A stretch of DNA of 64,000 nt from Pseudomonadota bacterium (lineage in GTDB: Bacteria; Pseudomonadota; Gammaproteobacteria; Burkholderiales; Rhodocyclaceae): positions 115,140-179,139 of the forward strand of contig JAFEDK010000004.1 of the NCBI GenBank assembly GCA_018241665.1, given 5' to 3'. Position numbers and translations under genes: made by a program. Within the stretch, counting starts at the first letter, position 1. Every line of letters begins with the position of its first letter. The notes below the pieces were generated by a model that worked only from the letters and a program-made list of their open reading frames with translations, was not told the origin of the DNA and searched no databases. Below are positions 8,863 through 17,974 of this stretch, one piece after another.

Positions 8863-8891
8863 GCCACGCGCTTCACCCAGGCAAGGCCGTG

Positions 8892-8929
8892 AAACGGCCA
8901 CCGGACACGGTTCCGGTGGCCGTTTTCAA
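8892..8929 (+). terminator. Rho-independent terminator after the permease gene
   Basis: A 14-bp perfect stem, AAACGGCCACCGGA (8892-8905) and TCCGGTGGCCGTTT (8912-8925), with a 6-nt loop and a short T-rich tail (TTTTCAATT). Confidence 0.85.
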
Positions 8930-8962
8930 TTGGGCCGCAAGACAGCAGGAAGGAAACCAACC

Positions 8963-10576
8963 ATGAAGCTATCCCGACGCCTCGGCCTCATCGTCGCCAG
9001 CGCGATCCTCGGGCTGGTCGTGGTGGCCGGCGTGGCGCTGACCACGCTGCGCACCACCATGCTCGACGAGCGGCGCAACGAACTGCGCACCGTGCTCATC
9101 CTCGCCACCCAGACCGTCGCCCGCTACCAGGCGCTGGAACAGGCCGGCACCCTCAGCCACGCCGACGCCCAGGCCCGCGCCATCGAGGCGCTGGCCGCCA
9201 TGCGCGACGGCAAGACCAAATATGTGTGGGCGCGCACCACCGAAGGCCTCGGCCTGGTGCTGCCCAACATGAAGGACACCGGCCGGATCGACCTCGGCAA
9301 GAGGCTGCCCGACGGCCGCCACGACTTCGAGCGCTACCTCGACGCCCTCAAGGGCAACGAGTTCGGCTACGCGGAAATCCTCGTCAAGAAACCCGGCACC
9401 GACGTGGAGCTGCCCAAGATCAACGGCGTCACCCAGGTCCAGGGCTGGAACTGGGTCCTCGGCTACGGTGCCTGGGTGGACGACATCGACACCGCCTTCT
9501 GGCGCCTGGCCTGGCGCTTCATTGGTCTCGGCGTGGTGGTGCTGATCGTCGTCGCTGCGCTCGCCGGCCTGATGGCACGCAGCATCTACCGGCGCATCGG
9601 CGGCGAACCCGACTACGCCGCCCAGGTTGCGCGGGAGATCGCCGCCGGCAACCTCGGCCAGCACCTGGTGGCGGAGCAGGGCAGCGACAGCCTGCTCGCC
9701 TCCGTCGCCCACATGCAGGCCAGCCTGCGCGAGATGATCGACGGCATCCAGCGCAGCGCCACCGTGCTCGGCCAGATCTCGTCGAGCCTCAGCCGCCAGA
9801 TGACGCGCATCGACGAAGCCAGCCAGCTGTCCTCCGACGCCACCTCATCCACCGCCGCCGCCATCGAGGAGCTGTCGGTCAGCATCGACCACATCTCCGG
9901 CAGCGCGCGGGAAACCGAGGACAACTCCGTGCATTCCAGCCAGGTGGCACGGGACGGCGAGCAGATGGTGCAGCGCGCCGCCGACACCATCCAGGGCGTG
10001 TCCCGCCAGGTCAGCGAGGCGGCTCGCCTCATCGAAGGCCTGCTCGACCGCTCCTCGCAGATCGGCGGCATCGCCAGCGTCATCAAGGAGATCGCCGACC
10101 AGACCAACCTGCTCGCCCTCAACGCCGCCATCGAAGCCGCGCGGGCCGGCGAACAGGGGCGCGGCTTCGCCGTCGTCGCCGACGAAGTGCGCAAGCTCGC
10201 CGAACGCACCACCAGCGCCACCGGCCAGATCACCACCATGGTCGCCGCCGTGCAGGCCGACACCGGCTCGGTGGTCGGCAGCATGCAGGCCATCACCCCG
10301 CTGGTCGGCCGCGGCGTCGACATGGCCAGCGCCGCCGCCGCATCGCTGCGGGAAATCAGCGCCGGCGCCGAAGCCACCGTTGCCAAGGTCCGCGACGTGG
10401 CCAGCGCCACCGCCGAACAAAGCCAGGCCGGCACCAGCGTCGCCCAGCACGTCGAGCGCATCGCCCGCATGGCCGAGGAATCGGCCGCGTCGGTGCGGGC
10501 GGCGGACGAAGACGTGAAGCGGCTGGAAAGCCTGGCCGGCGAGTTGCGGGAGTCGGTGGCGCGCTTCCGCTTGTGA
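8963..10576 (+). CDS. Methyl-accepting chemotaxis protein with periplasmic sCache domain
   Basis: A 537-aa chemoreceptor. TM1 spans about residues 7-27. A periplasmic single-Cache (sCache_2-like) domain spans about 30-185, with the motifs [20 protein letters not shown] and [19 protein letters not shown]2 spans about 190-212, followed by a HAMP-like linker. The cytoplasmic signalling domain has the invariant hairpin tip [20 protein letters not shown] and [18 protein letters not shown]. sCache_2 receptors commonly sense small organic acids. The start at 8963 follows AGGAAGG. The position after the permease terminator makes it a separate unit, but it may sense the same compounds. Confidence 0.93.
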   Translation: MKLSRRLGLIVASAILGLVVVAGVALTTLRTTMLDERRNELRTVLILATQTVARYQALEQAGTLSHADAQARAIEALAAMRDGKTKYVWARTTEGLGLVLPNMKDTGRIDLGKRLPDGRHDFERYLDALKGNEFGYAEILVKKPGTDVELPKINGVTQVQGWNWVLGYGAWVDDIDTAFWRLAWRFIGLGVVVLIVVAALAGLMARSIYRRIGGEPDYAAQVAREIAAGNLGQHLVAEQGSDSLLASVAHMQASLREMIDGIQRSATVLGQISSSLSRQMTRIDEASQLSSDATSSTAAAIEELSVSIDHISGSARETEDNSVHSSQVARDGEQMVQRAADTIQGVSRQVSEAARLIEGLLDRSSQIGGIASVIKEIADQTNLLALNAAIEAARAGEQGRGFAVVADEVRKLAERTTSATGQITTMVAAVQADTGSVVGSMQAITPLVGRGVDMASAAAASLREISAGAEATVAKVRDVASATAEQSQAGTSVAQHVERIARMAEESAASVRAADEDVKRLESLAGELRESVARFRL

Positions 10577-10580
10577 GCCG

Positions 10581-10606
10581 CGCGGTTTTCCCCCGGGGAA
10601 ACCGCG
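10581..10606 (+). terminator. Hairpin after the chemoreceptor gene
   Basis: CGCGGTTTTCCCC and CGGGGAAACCGCG (10581-10606) are near-perfect inverted repeats 5 nt after the stop. There is no T tract after the stem. Confidence 0.6.
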
Positions 10607-10652
10607 ATAATGGCGTCCAATTCGTTTTGAACGCCTTTTTCGGAATTCCCCC

Positions 10653-12857
10653 ATGGAAATCAAGGTCAATTTTCTCGACAAGCTTCGTCTCGAGGCCAAG
10701 TTCGATGACTTCACCGTAATCGCCGACCAGCCCATCCGCTATAAGGGCGACGGCTCGGCGCCGGGACCATTCGATTACTTCCTGGCCTCGTCGGCCTTGT
10801 GCGCGGCCTACTTCGTCAAGCTGTACTGCGAAACCCGTAATATTCCTACCGACAACATCCGCCTGTCGCAGAACAACATCGTCGATCCGGAGAACCGCTA
10901 CCAGCAGATCTTCAAGATCCAGGTCGAGCTGCCGGCGGATATTTCCGACAAGGACCGCCAGGGCATCCTGCGCTCCATCGACCGTTGCACGGTAAAGAAG
11001 GTCGTGCAGACCGGGCCGGAGTTCGTCATCGAGGAAGTCGAGAACCTGGACGCCGATGCGCAGGCCCTGCTCACGCTGCAGCCGGACGCGGAAGACTGTA
11101 CCTATATCGTGGGCAAGGATCTGCCGCTGGAGCAGACCATCGCCAACATGTCGGGTGTTCTGGCCGGCCTCGGCATCAAGATCGAGATCGCCTCGTGGCG
11201 CAATCTGGTTCCCAACGTGTGGTCGCTGCATATCCGCGATGCGCATTCGCCGATGTGCTTCACCAATGGCAAGGGCGCGACAAAGGAAAGCGCGCTGGCC
11301 TCGGCGCTGGGCGAATATATCGAGCGCCTCAACTGCAACCATTTCTACAACGACCAGTTCTGGGGCGAGGACATCGCCAACGCGGCCTTCGTGCATTACC
11401 CGGACGAGCGCTGGTTCAAGCCGGGCCGCAAGGACGTGCTGCCCAAAGGCCTGCTCGACGATTACTGCCTGGAAATCTACAACCCGGACGGCGAGTTGCG
11501 CGCGTCGCACCTCTATGACACCAACTCCGGCAATCTGCAGCGCGGCATCTGCACGCTGCCCTATGTGCGCCAGTCGGACCGCGAGGTGGTGTATTTCCCG
11601 ACCAACCTGATCGACAACCTGTTCCTCAGCAATGGCATGAGTGCCGGCAACACGCTCCCCGAAGCGCAGGTGCAATGCCTGTCGGAAATCTTCGAGCGGG
11701 CGGTCAAGCGCGAAATCCTGGAAGGCGAAATCGCCCTGCCGGACGTGCCGCAGGATGTCCTGGCCAAGTACCCCGGCATCGTGGCCGGCATCAAGGGCCT
11801 GGAGGAGCAGGGCTTCCCGGTGCTGGTCAAGGATGCGTCGCTGGGCGGCCAATACCCTGTGATGTGCGTGACCCTGATGAACCCGCGTACCGGCGGCGTG
11901 TTCGCGTCCTTCGGCGCGCACCCCAGCCTGGAGGTCGCGCTGGAGCGCAGCCTGACCGAACTGCTGCAGGGCCGCAGCTTCGAAGGCCTCAACGATCTGC
12001 CGCGGCCTACCTTCGAAAGCAACGCCGTCACCGAGCCGAACAACTTCGTCGAACACTTCATCGATTCCAGCGGCGTGGTGTCCTGGCGCTTTTTCAGCGC
12101 CAAGGCCGATTACGAATTCGTCGAATGGGACTTTTCCGGCCACGGCGAGAACTCCAATGCCATGGAGGCCGCGACGCTGTTCGGCATTCTCGAAGGCCTG
12201 GGCAAGGAAGTGTACATGGCGGTCTATGACCAGCTCGGCGCAACCGCCTGCCGTATCCTGGTGCCGGACTATTCGGAGGTCTACCCGGTGGAAGACCTGA
12301 TCTGGGACAACACCAACAAGGCCCTGCTGTTCCGTGAAGACATCCTGAACCTGCACCGCCTCGACGACGCCCGCCTGGAGGCATTGCTCGAACGCCTGGA
12401 AGACAGCCAGCTCGACGATTACACCGACATCATCACCCTGATCGGCATCGAGTTCGACGAGAACACGGCCTGGGGCCAGCTCACCATTCTGGAACTGAAG
12501 CTGCTGATCAATCTCGCCCTGAAGGAGTTCGAAGCGGCGAAAGAGCAGGTGGAAGCCTTCCTGCAATACAACGAAAACACCGTCGAGCGTGGCCTGTTCT
12601 ACCAGGCCCTGGATGTGGTGCTCGAAGTGCTGCTGGACGACGAACTGGAACTGGACGATTACGAGCGCAATTTCCGCCGCATGTTTGGCGACGCGCGCAT
12701 GGACGCGGTGCTGGGCTCGGTGGACGGCAGCGTGCGCTTCTTCGGCCTCACCCCGACGAGCATGAAACTCGAAGGCCTCGACCGCCACCAGCGCCTGATC
12801 GACAGCTACCGGAAACTGCACACCGCGCGCGCCAAGGTGGCGGCGCTATCCAGCTAG
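10653..12857 (+). CDS. ycaO: OsmC-like / YcaO fusion protein (RimO-accessory YcaO type)
   Basis: A 734-aa protein. Residues about 1-140 resemble an OsmC-like domain (GPFDYFLASSALCAAYFVKLYCETRNI). From about residue 150 it follows Escherichia coli YcaO: SWRNLVPNVWSLHIRD, FTNGKGATKESALASALGEYIERL, SNGMSAGNT, SLGGQYPV, and ASFGAHPSLEVALERSLTELLQGR. The C-terminal ~150 residues are helical and acidic, as in YcaO. YcaO proteins activate amide oxygens with ATP, and E. coli YcaO supports beta-methylthiolation of ribosomal protein S12 by RimO. E. coli YcaO is about 586 aa and lacks the OsmC-like part, so the fusion is the notable feature. Whether the OsmC cysteines are present and redox-active is unclear. 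Confidence 0.88.
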   Translation: MEIKVNFLDKLRLEAKFDDFTVIADQPIRYKGDGSAPGPFDYFLASSALCAAYFVKLYCETRNIPTDNIRLSQNNIVDPENRYQQIFKIQVELPADISDKDRQGILRSIDRCTVKKVVQTGPEFVIEEVENLDADAQALLTLQPDAEDCTYIVGKDLPLEQTIANMSGVLAGLGIKIEIASWRNLVPNVWSLHIRDAHSPMCFTNGKGATKESALASALGEYIERLNCNHFYNDQFWGEDIANAAFVHYPDERWFKPGRKDVLPKGLLDDYCLEIYNPDGELRASHLYDTNSGNLQRGICTLPYVRQSDREVVYFPTNLIDNLFLSNGMSAGNTLPEAQVQCLSEIFERAVKREILEGEIALPDVPQDVLAKYPGIVAGIKGLEEQGFPVLVKDASLGGQYPVMCVTLMNPRTGGVFASFGAHPSLEVALERSLTELLQGRSFEGLNDLPRPTFESNAVTEPNNFVEHFIDSSGVVSWRFFSAKADYEFVEWDFSGHGENSNAMEAATLFGILEGLGKEVYMAVYDQLGATACRILVPDYSEVYPVEDLIWDNTNKALLFREDILNLHRLDDARLEALLERLEDSQLDDYTDIITLIGIEFDENTAWGQLTILELKLLINLALKEFEAAKEQVEAFLQYNENTVERGLFYQALDVVLEVLLDDELELDDYERNFRRMFGDARMDAVLGSVDGSVRFFGLTPTSMKLEGLDRHQRLIDSYRKLHTARAKVAALSS

Positions 12858-12863
12858 GGCGGC

Positions 12864-12898
12864 GAGACATGGCTGGAGATGGGCGTCAGCCGTGTCTC
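12864..12898 (+). terminator. Hairpin after ycaO
   Basis: GAGACATGGCTG (12864-12875) pairs with CAGCCGTGTCTC (12887-12898), 12 bp with one G-U pair, starting 7 nt after the stop. There is no T tract. Confidence 0.55.
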
Positions 12899-12988
12899 TC
12901 GGCCGCAGAGCGCCACTTTCCCCCAAGTGTGCACAAGTGCCTCACTCCCGCCCCGCGCCGTCCTTTCGTGCAAAATTTCCGCGTTAAT

Positions 12989-13018
12989 CTCTCCGGCCGG
13001 CCTTGGCGGGCCGGAGAG
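12989..13018. promoter_or_regulatory. Perfect hairpin in the leader of the PAS-GGDEF gene
   Basis: CTCTCCGGCC (12989-12998) and GGCCGGAGAG (13009-13018) form a perfect 10-bp stem with a 10-nt loop. It ends 20 nt before the start codon at 13039 and has no T tract, so it may be a leader structure affecting translation or transcription of the cyclase. Confidence 0.45.
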
Positions 13019-13038
13019 ACCCCGCACGAGAGAAGACG

Positions 13039-13992
13039 ATGACCGACGCGCAGACTTTCAATGGAATCGACAGGCTGGAACGCAGCGACGACTGGGGCGT
13101 GTACAAGACCCTGCTCGAATCGACCAAGGCGATCCCGTGGAAGATCAACTGGCAGACCAAGCAGTTCGACTACATCGGGCCGCAGATCGAGCGCCTGCTC
13201 GGCTGGCCGCGGGACAGCTGGCTGGGGGCGATGGACTGGATCGAGCGCATCCATGAGGAAGACCGGGAGCGCACCGCCAATTTCTGCATCAGCCAGTCGG
13301 AGCAGGGCGTCGATCACGAGGCCGACTACCGCGCCCTGAAGGCCGACGGCAGCTATGTGTGGATCCGCGACGTGGTGCATGTGATCCGCGACGCGAGCGG
13401 CGCTACCACCGACCTGGTCGGCTTCATGTTCGACATCACCGAGCGCAAGCAGATGGAGGAAAGGGTCATCCAGCTCAATCACAAGCTGGAGGCCCTGAGC
13501 AAGCAGGATGAGCTGACCGGCGTCGCCAACCGCCGCCTGTTCGAACAGACCATGGCCGCCGAATGGGCGCGCGCCCGGCGCAGCGGGCAGCCGCTGTCGC
13601 TGATGATGTTCGACGTGGACTACTTCAAGAACTACAACGATCACTACGGACACGTGCGCGGCGACGACTGCCTGCAGCGTATCGCCCGGGCGATCAGCGC
13701 CATGCCCGTGCGTTCGAGCGACCTGTTCGCCCGCTACGGTGGCGAGGAATTCACCCTGGTCCTGCCCGAAACCCCGGCCGACGCCGCCCTGCAGATCGCC
13801 GAGAAGTGCCGCCAGCTCGTCGTCGACCTGCAACTCCCCCACGCCATGTCACCCACTGGCATCGTCAGCATCAGCGTCGGCCTGTGCACCATGGTGCCGG
13901 ACATCACCGGGGACCACGTGGCCATGATCGAGCGCGCCGACGAAAAGCTCTACCGGGCCAAGCGCAACGGGCGGAACTGCGTGTGCGCGTGA
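13039..13992 (+). CDS. PAS-GGDEF diguanylate cyclase
   Basis: A 317-aa cytoplasmic protein. A PAS_3-type sensor domain spans about residues 28-140 (YIGPQIERLLGWPRDSWL, ending in GFMFDITERKQ). A short coiled linker follows, then a GGDEF domain with DELTGVANRR, MMFDVDYFKNYND and the active-site signature RYGGEEF. The active site therefore looks competent to make c-di-GMP from two GTP. I do not see a clear RxxD inhibitory site five residues before it. The start at 13039 has GAGAGAAG upstream. It is monocistronic with a strong hairpin in the leader. Confidence 0.92.
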   Translation: MTDAQTFNGIDRLERSDDWGVYKTLLESTKAIPWKINWQTKQFDYIGPQIERLLGWPRDSWLGAMDWIERIHEEDRERTANFCISQSEQGVDHEADYRALKADGSYVWIRDVVHVIRDASGATTDLVGFMFDITERKQMEERVIQLNHKLEALSKQDELTGVANRRLFEQTMAAEWARARRSGQPLSLMMFDVDYFKNYNDHYGHVRGDDCLQRIARAISAMPVRSSDLFARYGGEEFTLVLPETPADAALQIAEKCRQLVVDLQLPHAMSPTGIVSISVGLCTMVPDITGDHVAMIERADEKLYRAKRNGRNCVCA

Positions 13993-14068
13993 GGGCCGCC
14001 TGAATGCAAAACGTCTGGCCCTCCCGATGGAGCTGCCAGACGCTAGGGACTATTACGGCGCGGTATTG

Positions 14069-14257
14069 TTAATTCAATGCCGTCCCGGTGTCCTGGCTGT
14101 CCCCGCCCTGCAACACACCCTCTTCCGGCACGTCCGCCTGCGCAGCGTTGGCGTTAGCCGCCTTGTTCGCAAGCTTCTCGCGACGCTTCTCTTCCTGTTT
14201 CTGCTTCTTGGCCAGATCTCTCTGGCGTTTCTCGAACTGGTAGTTTGGCTTAGCCAT
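14069..14257 (-). CDS. Small basic conserved hypothetical protein
   Basis: A 62-aa protein with a very charged, lysine/arginine/glutamine-rich helix (FEKRQRDLAKKQKQEEKRREKLA) and an acidic tail. The start at 14257 follows AGGAGAAG. The composition suggests an RNA- or ribosome-associated or coiled-coil protein, but I do not recognise a named family. The next minus-strand gene upstream is the IF-1 paralogue, followed by a zinc-motif protein and a cold-shock protein, so it may belong to a stress or translation neighbourhood. Confidence 0.7.
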   Translation of the reverse strand: MAKPNYQFEKRQRDLAKKQKQEEKRREKLANKAANANAAQADVPEEGVLQGGDSQDTGTALN

Positions 14258-14335
14258 GATGGCTTCTCCTGAGGGCCCGATAGGCCGGATGGACAACGCG
14301 GTTCCGTGCGGAAAGACGGGCGTGTCCAATATGTT

Positions 14336-14593
14336 TTAACGGCGCGGTGCCCGCGGAGCGTGTGGCGTGCGGCCCTCGATGTGGCGGAAGGTGATCCGGC
14401 CCTTGCTCAGATCGTAGGGGGACATTTCGAGGGATACCTTGTCGCCGGCCAGCACGCGGATGTGATTCTTGCGCATCTTGCCGCCGCTGTAGGCCACCAG
14501 CATGTGTCCGTTATCGAGGGTGACACGAAAGCGCGAATCCGGCAGCACTTCCATCACGACACCTTGCATTTCAAGCAGGTCTTCCTTGGCCAT
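14336..14593 (-). CDS. infA: Translation initiation factor IF-1 paralogue
   Basis: An 85-aa S1/OB-fold protein beginning [22 protein letters not shown], with the IF-1 hallmarks [32 protein letters not shown]. Canonical IF-1 is about 72 aa; here a basic C-terminal extension ([12 protein letters not shown]) is added, typical of the second IF-1 copy found in many betaproteobacteria. It should bind the A site of the 30S subunit during initiation. The start at 14593 is preferred over 14599 because GGAG lies 8 nt upstream of it. It is grouped with a cold-shock protein gene, suggesting expression under cold or stress. Confidence 0.93.
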   Translation of the reverse strand: MAKEDLLEMQGVVMEVLPDSRFRVTLDNGHMLVAYSGGKMRKNHIRVLAGDKVSLEMSPYDLSKGRITFRHIEGRTPHAPRAPRR

Positions 14594-14654
14594 GGTCATT
14601 TCTCCAGGGGTAAATTAGGTCAAAGCCCGAAAGAAACGGGGCTCAGGGCAGTGC

Positions 14655-15017
14655 TTATTCGGTCGGTGCAAAGCCGTAGTAAGAACCGTAGGGCGACGGC
14701 TCCGGTGCGTAGGCAGCAAGTTTGATCGCGTCCGCCAGGGTGACCTGGTCGGTGAGGCCGTCGACCCCGCCGGCCTCCTTGAGCCATCGCGCTTCGACCT
14801 CTTTCTCGCTCAAGCCATGGAGATCGAGGTTCTTGTCGAATCGCTCCGAGCGGTATTCGAACGCCGTATCGTGGGCAATGAACAAGGTATGGGGGCAGGC
14901 GGTGATGAGGGTCTCGTCAACCGGGTCTGCACCCATCACCCGCGTGCCGCAGAACGGGCAATGGACGGGGGTGTAGTAGAACGTCCTCAGCTCGGTTCGC
15001 TGAATGGCTTTGGTCAT
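14655..15017 (-). CDS. Hypothetical protein with a CPFC zinc-like motif
   Basis: A 120-aa soluble protein. Near the N-terminus it has YTPVHCPFCGTRVMG and then TACPHTLFIAHDT, so Cys-x2-Cys plus a later Cys/His could bind a metal. The C-terminus is aromatic and glycine-rich (PYGSYYGFAPTE). The start at 15017 has GGAG 6 nt upstream. I do not recognise a named family. It lies upstream of infA on the same strand with 61 nt between. Confidence 0.68.
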   Translation of the reverse strand: MTKAIQRTELRTFYYTPVHCPFCGTRVMGADPVDETLITACPHTLFIAHDTAFEYRSERFDKNLDLHGLSEKEVEARWLKEAGGVDGLTDQVTLADAIKLAAYAPEPSPYGSYYGFAPTE

Positions 15018-15376
15018 GCTGTACTCCATGTCGTTGAAACGGCGTGCTGTGAATGCAGCTCGCGCGCCGCTTGCGTCTCATCGCAGGGGGGCTGGATAAA
15101 CGATGAAGGTCGGCATGAGACGGACCGGCCAATTCGCGACGACCCGATTGATGCATCAGGCGCCACCAGGCGTCTTCGCAGGGTAGGGCAGCAATGCTCG
15201 CGTCGGAGCAGAGTGCTTGAGCTTTCGCTCTGTGCTGCTCTGGATGGATTGATATTTTGCTGAGGCTGCATGGACATCGGAATGATCCGGTTCCATGCCT
15301 GTGCCGACCGTCAAGTCGGAACGAGAGCTTGCAAGCGGCTGAGAGGATTCAGCCGCCCTGGATGATGCCGGGAAGA
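15018..15376. other. 359-bp gap without a gene
   Basis: No convincing coding frame. It holds the probable promoter region of the 14655-15017 gene and, at its right end, a hairpin following the cold-shock gene (15335-15356). Confidence 0.5.
15335..15356 (-). terminator. Hairpin downstream of the cold-shock gene
   Basis: GCGGCTGA (15335-15342) and TCAGCCGC (15349-15356) form a perfect 8-bp stem with a 6-nt loop, 20 nt beyond the cold-shock stop on the minus strand. The T run is weak. Confidence 0.55.
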
Positions 15377-15580
15377 TCAGGCGACCTGGATGTTGCTGGC
15401 CTGCTTGCCCTTCGGGCCGGTCGTCACGTCGAAGCTGACGCGCTGGCCTTCGGTCAGGCTCTTGAAGCCTTGGGATTGAATCGCGGAAAAGTGGGCGAAG
15501 AGATCATCGCCGCCGTCGTCGGGGGTAATGAAGCCAAAGCCCTTGGAATCGTTAAACCACTTCACAGTACCTGTTGCCAT
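15377..15580 (-). CDS. cspA: Cold-shock domain protein, CspA family
   Basis: A 67-aa OB-fold nucleic-acid chaperone of usual length. It has [21 protein letters not shown] (RNP1 KGFGFI), then [10 protein letters not shown] (RNP2-like) and [13 protein letters not shown]. The start at 15580 has GGAG 9 nt upstream. The upstream frame to 15634 is leader, and CspA genes usually have a long structured 5' leader. It binds single-stranded RNA and DNA in the cytoplasm. Which of the CspA to CspE functions it serves cannot be told. Confidence 0.95.
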   Translation of the reverse strand: MATGTVKWFNDSKGFGFITPDDGGDDLFAHFSAIQSQGFKSLTEGQRVSFDVTTGPKGKQASNIQVA

Positions 15581-15860
15581 ATCTTGAAACTCCGAAAAAT
15601 GACGGGGCATAGCCCCTGGGTGGGGCGAGATCAAGAGGGCCAGGTAAAAATGGGGGAATGCTGCCGCAGGACTGCGGATACTAGACCAACAAGATCACGA
15701 CACAACTAGAAATCGCTGCGTTTCACGATACGCACTATTGCGTGACATGGCAAACTAAATCTGCAAATAACCCCATTTCTGGTGTCCTTCCCGTGTTTGT
15801 TCCGTACTCCCGCCGCCGCGCCCAGCCTGCCGATGCGCCGCGGCCGCGATCGAGCGGGCC

Positions 15861-16862
15861 CTACGCGCCGATCACGCGATCCCGCCCGAGGCGCTTGGCC
15901 TCATAGGCCGCTTGATCGGCCCGCCGAACGAACGTCTCCGCCGTGTCATCCGCCTTCAACTGGGTGACGCCGACGCTGAGCGTGCTGCCATGGGTTGCCG
16001 CACTGGCTTCGTTGCCTTTGAACTGCCGCCATTCCTCGACCAATCGCGTGGCGGCGGTGTGCGCCGCAGCCGCATTGGTCTCCGGCAGGATGACGGCAAA
16101 CTCATCACCGCCAAAACGAAACAGATGGTCGGCCTCGCGCTGCCATTGGCGCAGGTGCTCGGCAATCAGCCGCAGGACGCGGTCGCCTTCCTGATGCCCA
16201 TGGGTATCGTTGATCTGCTTGAAGTAATCAATGTCAAAGACCATCAGCGACAGCGGATGGGTGTAGCGTGCGGCCCGCGAGATCTCATTGTCGAGCACCT
16301 CATGAAACCGGCGCGAGTTGTAGAGTTGCGTCAGATCGTCGATCCAGCTGAGCGCCTTGAAGCGCTCATTGCTGGAATGCAGGGCCGCCTCGGCCTGCCG
16401 GCGTGTCGTCACATCCTGCAAGGTTTCGATCGCACCGATGGGCGTGCCATGTGCATCGCAGATGCGGGCGGCCGTGAAATACAGCCAGCGCCCTTCTTTG
16501 CCAAAGTTGGGAAAGAAATCCTCGGCCTCATAGGTGCCGGGGATTGTTGAAGAAGGCCGGAACTTGCCGTGGTAGAGCGCATCAACCTGGTTGTTCGCGG
16601 CGCCATCGAGGACCAGGTCGGCCATGACCATTCGGTCGCAGGCGTAGAAAGTCTTTCCTTGATCCTTGGTGCCCAGGATGGCACGCGCAGACACGCCGGT
16701 CAGAACCTCGCACGCCATGTTCCAATGGATCACGCGGTGTTCGCTATTGATCAGGAAGCAGGCAACGGGAAACGCGTTCAGGACCGACGCCAGGATCTGC
16801 AGCAATTCCTCGCTGCTGTGTTTGCTGTCAAAGCGTTCCGTTAGAAGAGAATGCAAAAGCAT
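15861..16862 (-). CDS. PAS-GGDEF diguanylate cyclase
   Basis: A 333-aa cytoplasmic protein. A PAS domain covers about residues 20-150 (LNAFPVACFLINSEHRVIHWNMACEVLTG, ending in LQDVTTRRQAEAAL). The GGDEF domain follows with DDLTQLYNSRRF, MVFDIDYFKQINDTHGH and active-site FRFGGDEF. The catalytic signature is intact. The PAS part has an insertion with several aromatic and cysteine residues (TFYACDR) and resembles nitrogen-fixation-type PAS sensors with an internal extension. The start at 16862 has only a weak ribosome site. Monocistronic. Confidence 0.9.
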   Translation of the reverse strand: MLLHSLLTERFDSKHSSEELLQILASVLNAFPVACFLINSEHRVIHWNMACEVLTGVSARAILGTKDQGKTFYACDRMVMADLVLDGAANNQVDALYHGKFRPSSTIPGTYEAEDFFPNFGKEGRWLYFTAARICDAHGTPIGAIETLQDVTTRRQAEAALHSSNERFKALSWIDDLTQLYNSRRFHEVLDNEISRAARYTHPLSLMVFDIDYFKQINDTHGHQEGDRVLRLIAEHLRQWQREADHLFRFGGDEFAVILPETNAAAAHTAATRLVEEWRQFKGNEASAATHGSTLSVGVTQLKADDTAETFVRRADQAAYEAKRLGRDRVIGA

Positions 16863-17288
16863 AGGACGAATATCAAGTCGGTACGGCGAATATCGGCACT
16901 GTCGGTTATAAGCTCCCTGATCGCCGCACCCTATTCATCAGGTCTGGGACTTACGCGAACGCGCAGCCTTTGTCGAATACCTGCGTGTTGTGGTGATTTT
17001 ACCGTGTGGGGCGTGTTTTCCGCATTGCCCGTGATCGAGTGACGTGAATGGATGCTCACGCGCCGGAGAATCGACGCGAACGCCTCGGCCACTAGCCGTC
17101 TGTCTCGCGGTGTAAGACTGTTGCAATATTCATATCTGGCCGGCACGGCAAATCGGAAACATCCTTCTCCATTCGAGAAATAATGCATCTGTATTTCTCG
17201 CCCCCCGTCCCTCGCAAAATTAATATCATCGGCATGTTCTGTATCTGCCGGCACCCAGCGTCACGCCGGCACGCAAGGAGAGGCCTGT
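16863..17288. other. 426-bp gap without a clear gene
   Basis: No recognised gene. A minus-strand frame (16931-17254) is open but has no family resemblance and no ribosome site. The stretch is somewhat AT-richer than its neighbours and should hold the promoter of the PAS-GGDEF gene and of the small membrane protein that follows. Confidence 0.4.
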
Positions 17289-17441
17289 ATGCTGGACGCC
17301 ATCGTCATCACGATCGGCATCGTGGGGATTGCCTGTTCGTTGCTCTATAAACTCCTGCTCCTGGCCTATCGGGCGGACAAGCGTGCCGCCGTGCCCCGCG
17401 GGGACGAAGACATGCGCCCCGGCGAGCCCGGCAGACGCTGA
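17289..17441 (+). CDS. Small single-pass membrane protein
   Basis: A 50-aa frame: a hydrophobic helix at about residues 4-28 (IVITIGIVGIACSLLYKLLL) followed by a charged cytoplasmic tail ending PGRR. The start has a strong ribosome site, AAGGAGAGG, 6 nt upstream. The codon third positions are G/C-rich as in neighbouring genes. It lies 45 nt before the GNAT gene on the same strand, so the two may be cotranscribed. No family recognised; it is shorter than most gene-calling cut-offs. Confidence 0.6.
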   Translation: MLDAIVITIGIVGIACSLLYKLLLLAYRADKRAAVPRGDEDMRPGEPGRR

Positions 17442-17486
17442 GCGGGGCGCATAGACCGATCCATCAACCACCATCCCGTCCCGCCC

Positions 17487-17948
17487 ATGACCCTTGAACT
17501 CATCCTCCGCAGCGCCCAGCCAGCCGACGCACCGGCCGTGGCTGATCTGATCGGCGGCCTCGCCCATTACTTCCTCGCCGATCCCACCGCCGCCGAGGCG
17601 GGGCCCTTCCTGGAGAACTTCTCCGTCGACGCGGTCGCCCGCTGCATCGCCGATCCGGCCATCGACTACGTGGTGGCCTGCGTCGGGACCGAACTGGTCG
17701 GCGTCGCCGCGCTACGCGGCCAGAGCCATGTACACCACCTGTTCGTCCGCACCGACCTGCACGGGCAAGGCATTGCCCGCGGCCTGTGGCAGCGCCTCAA
17801 GGCCGGCGCCGGCGACACCCCCTACTTCACGGTGAACTCATCCCTGTACGCCGTGCCCACGTACGCAGCCTTCGGCTTCGTACCGACCGCGGAAGCGCAG
17901 GCCCGGAACGGGGTGCGCTATCAACCGATGGCGCTGCAGGCAGCCTGA
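17487..17948 (+). CDS. GNAT-family N-acetyltransferase
   Basis: A 153-aa GCN5-related acetyltransferase. The N-terminal strand LILRSAQPADAPAVADLI leads to the central VGVAALRGQSHVHHLFVRTDLHGQGIARGLWQRL, in which HGQGIARG is the acetyl-CoA pyrophosphate-binding Q/RxxGxG/A motif. The C-terminal part has the usual YAVPTYAAFGFVPT. The acceptor is unknown. It starts at 17487 after GTCCCGCCC, a weak ribosome site. It is the last GC-rich gene before the 21-bp repeat array and the AT-rich module. Confidence 0.9.
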   Translation: MTLELILRSAQPADAPAVADLIGGLAHYFLADPTAAEAGPFLENFSVDAVARCIADPAIDYVVACVGTELVGVAALRGQSHVHHLFVRTDLHGQGIARGLWQRLKAGAGDTPYFTVNSSLYAVPTYAAFGFVPTAEAQARNGVRYQPMALQAA

Positions 17949-17974
17949 GCACAAGATTGCCGACACGTCCGAGC

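Noticed and set aside
10356-12821. An 821-aa open frame on the minus strand
   Set aside because: Antisense shadow of ycaO and the chemoreceptor end; the plus frame matches known proteins throughout.
16931-17254. A 107-aa minus-strand frame
   Set aside because: No Shine-Dalgarno sequence, no family resemblance and poor fit to local codon use.
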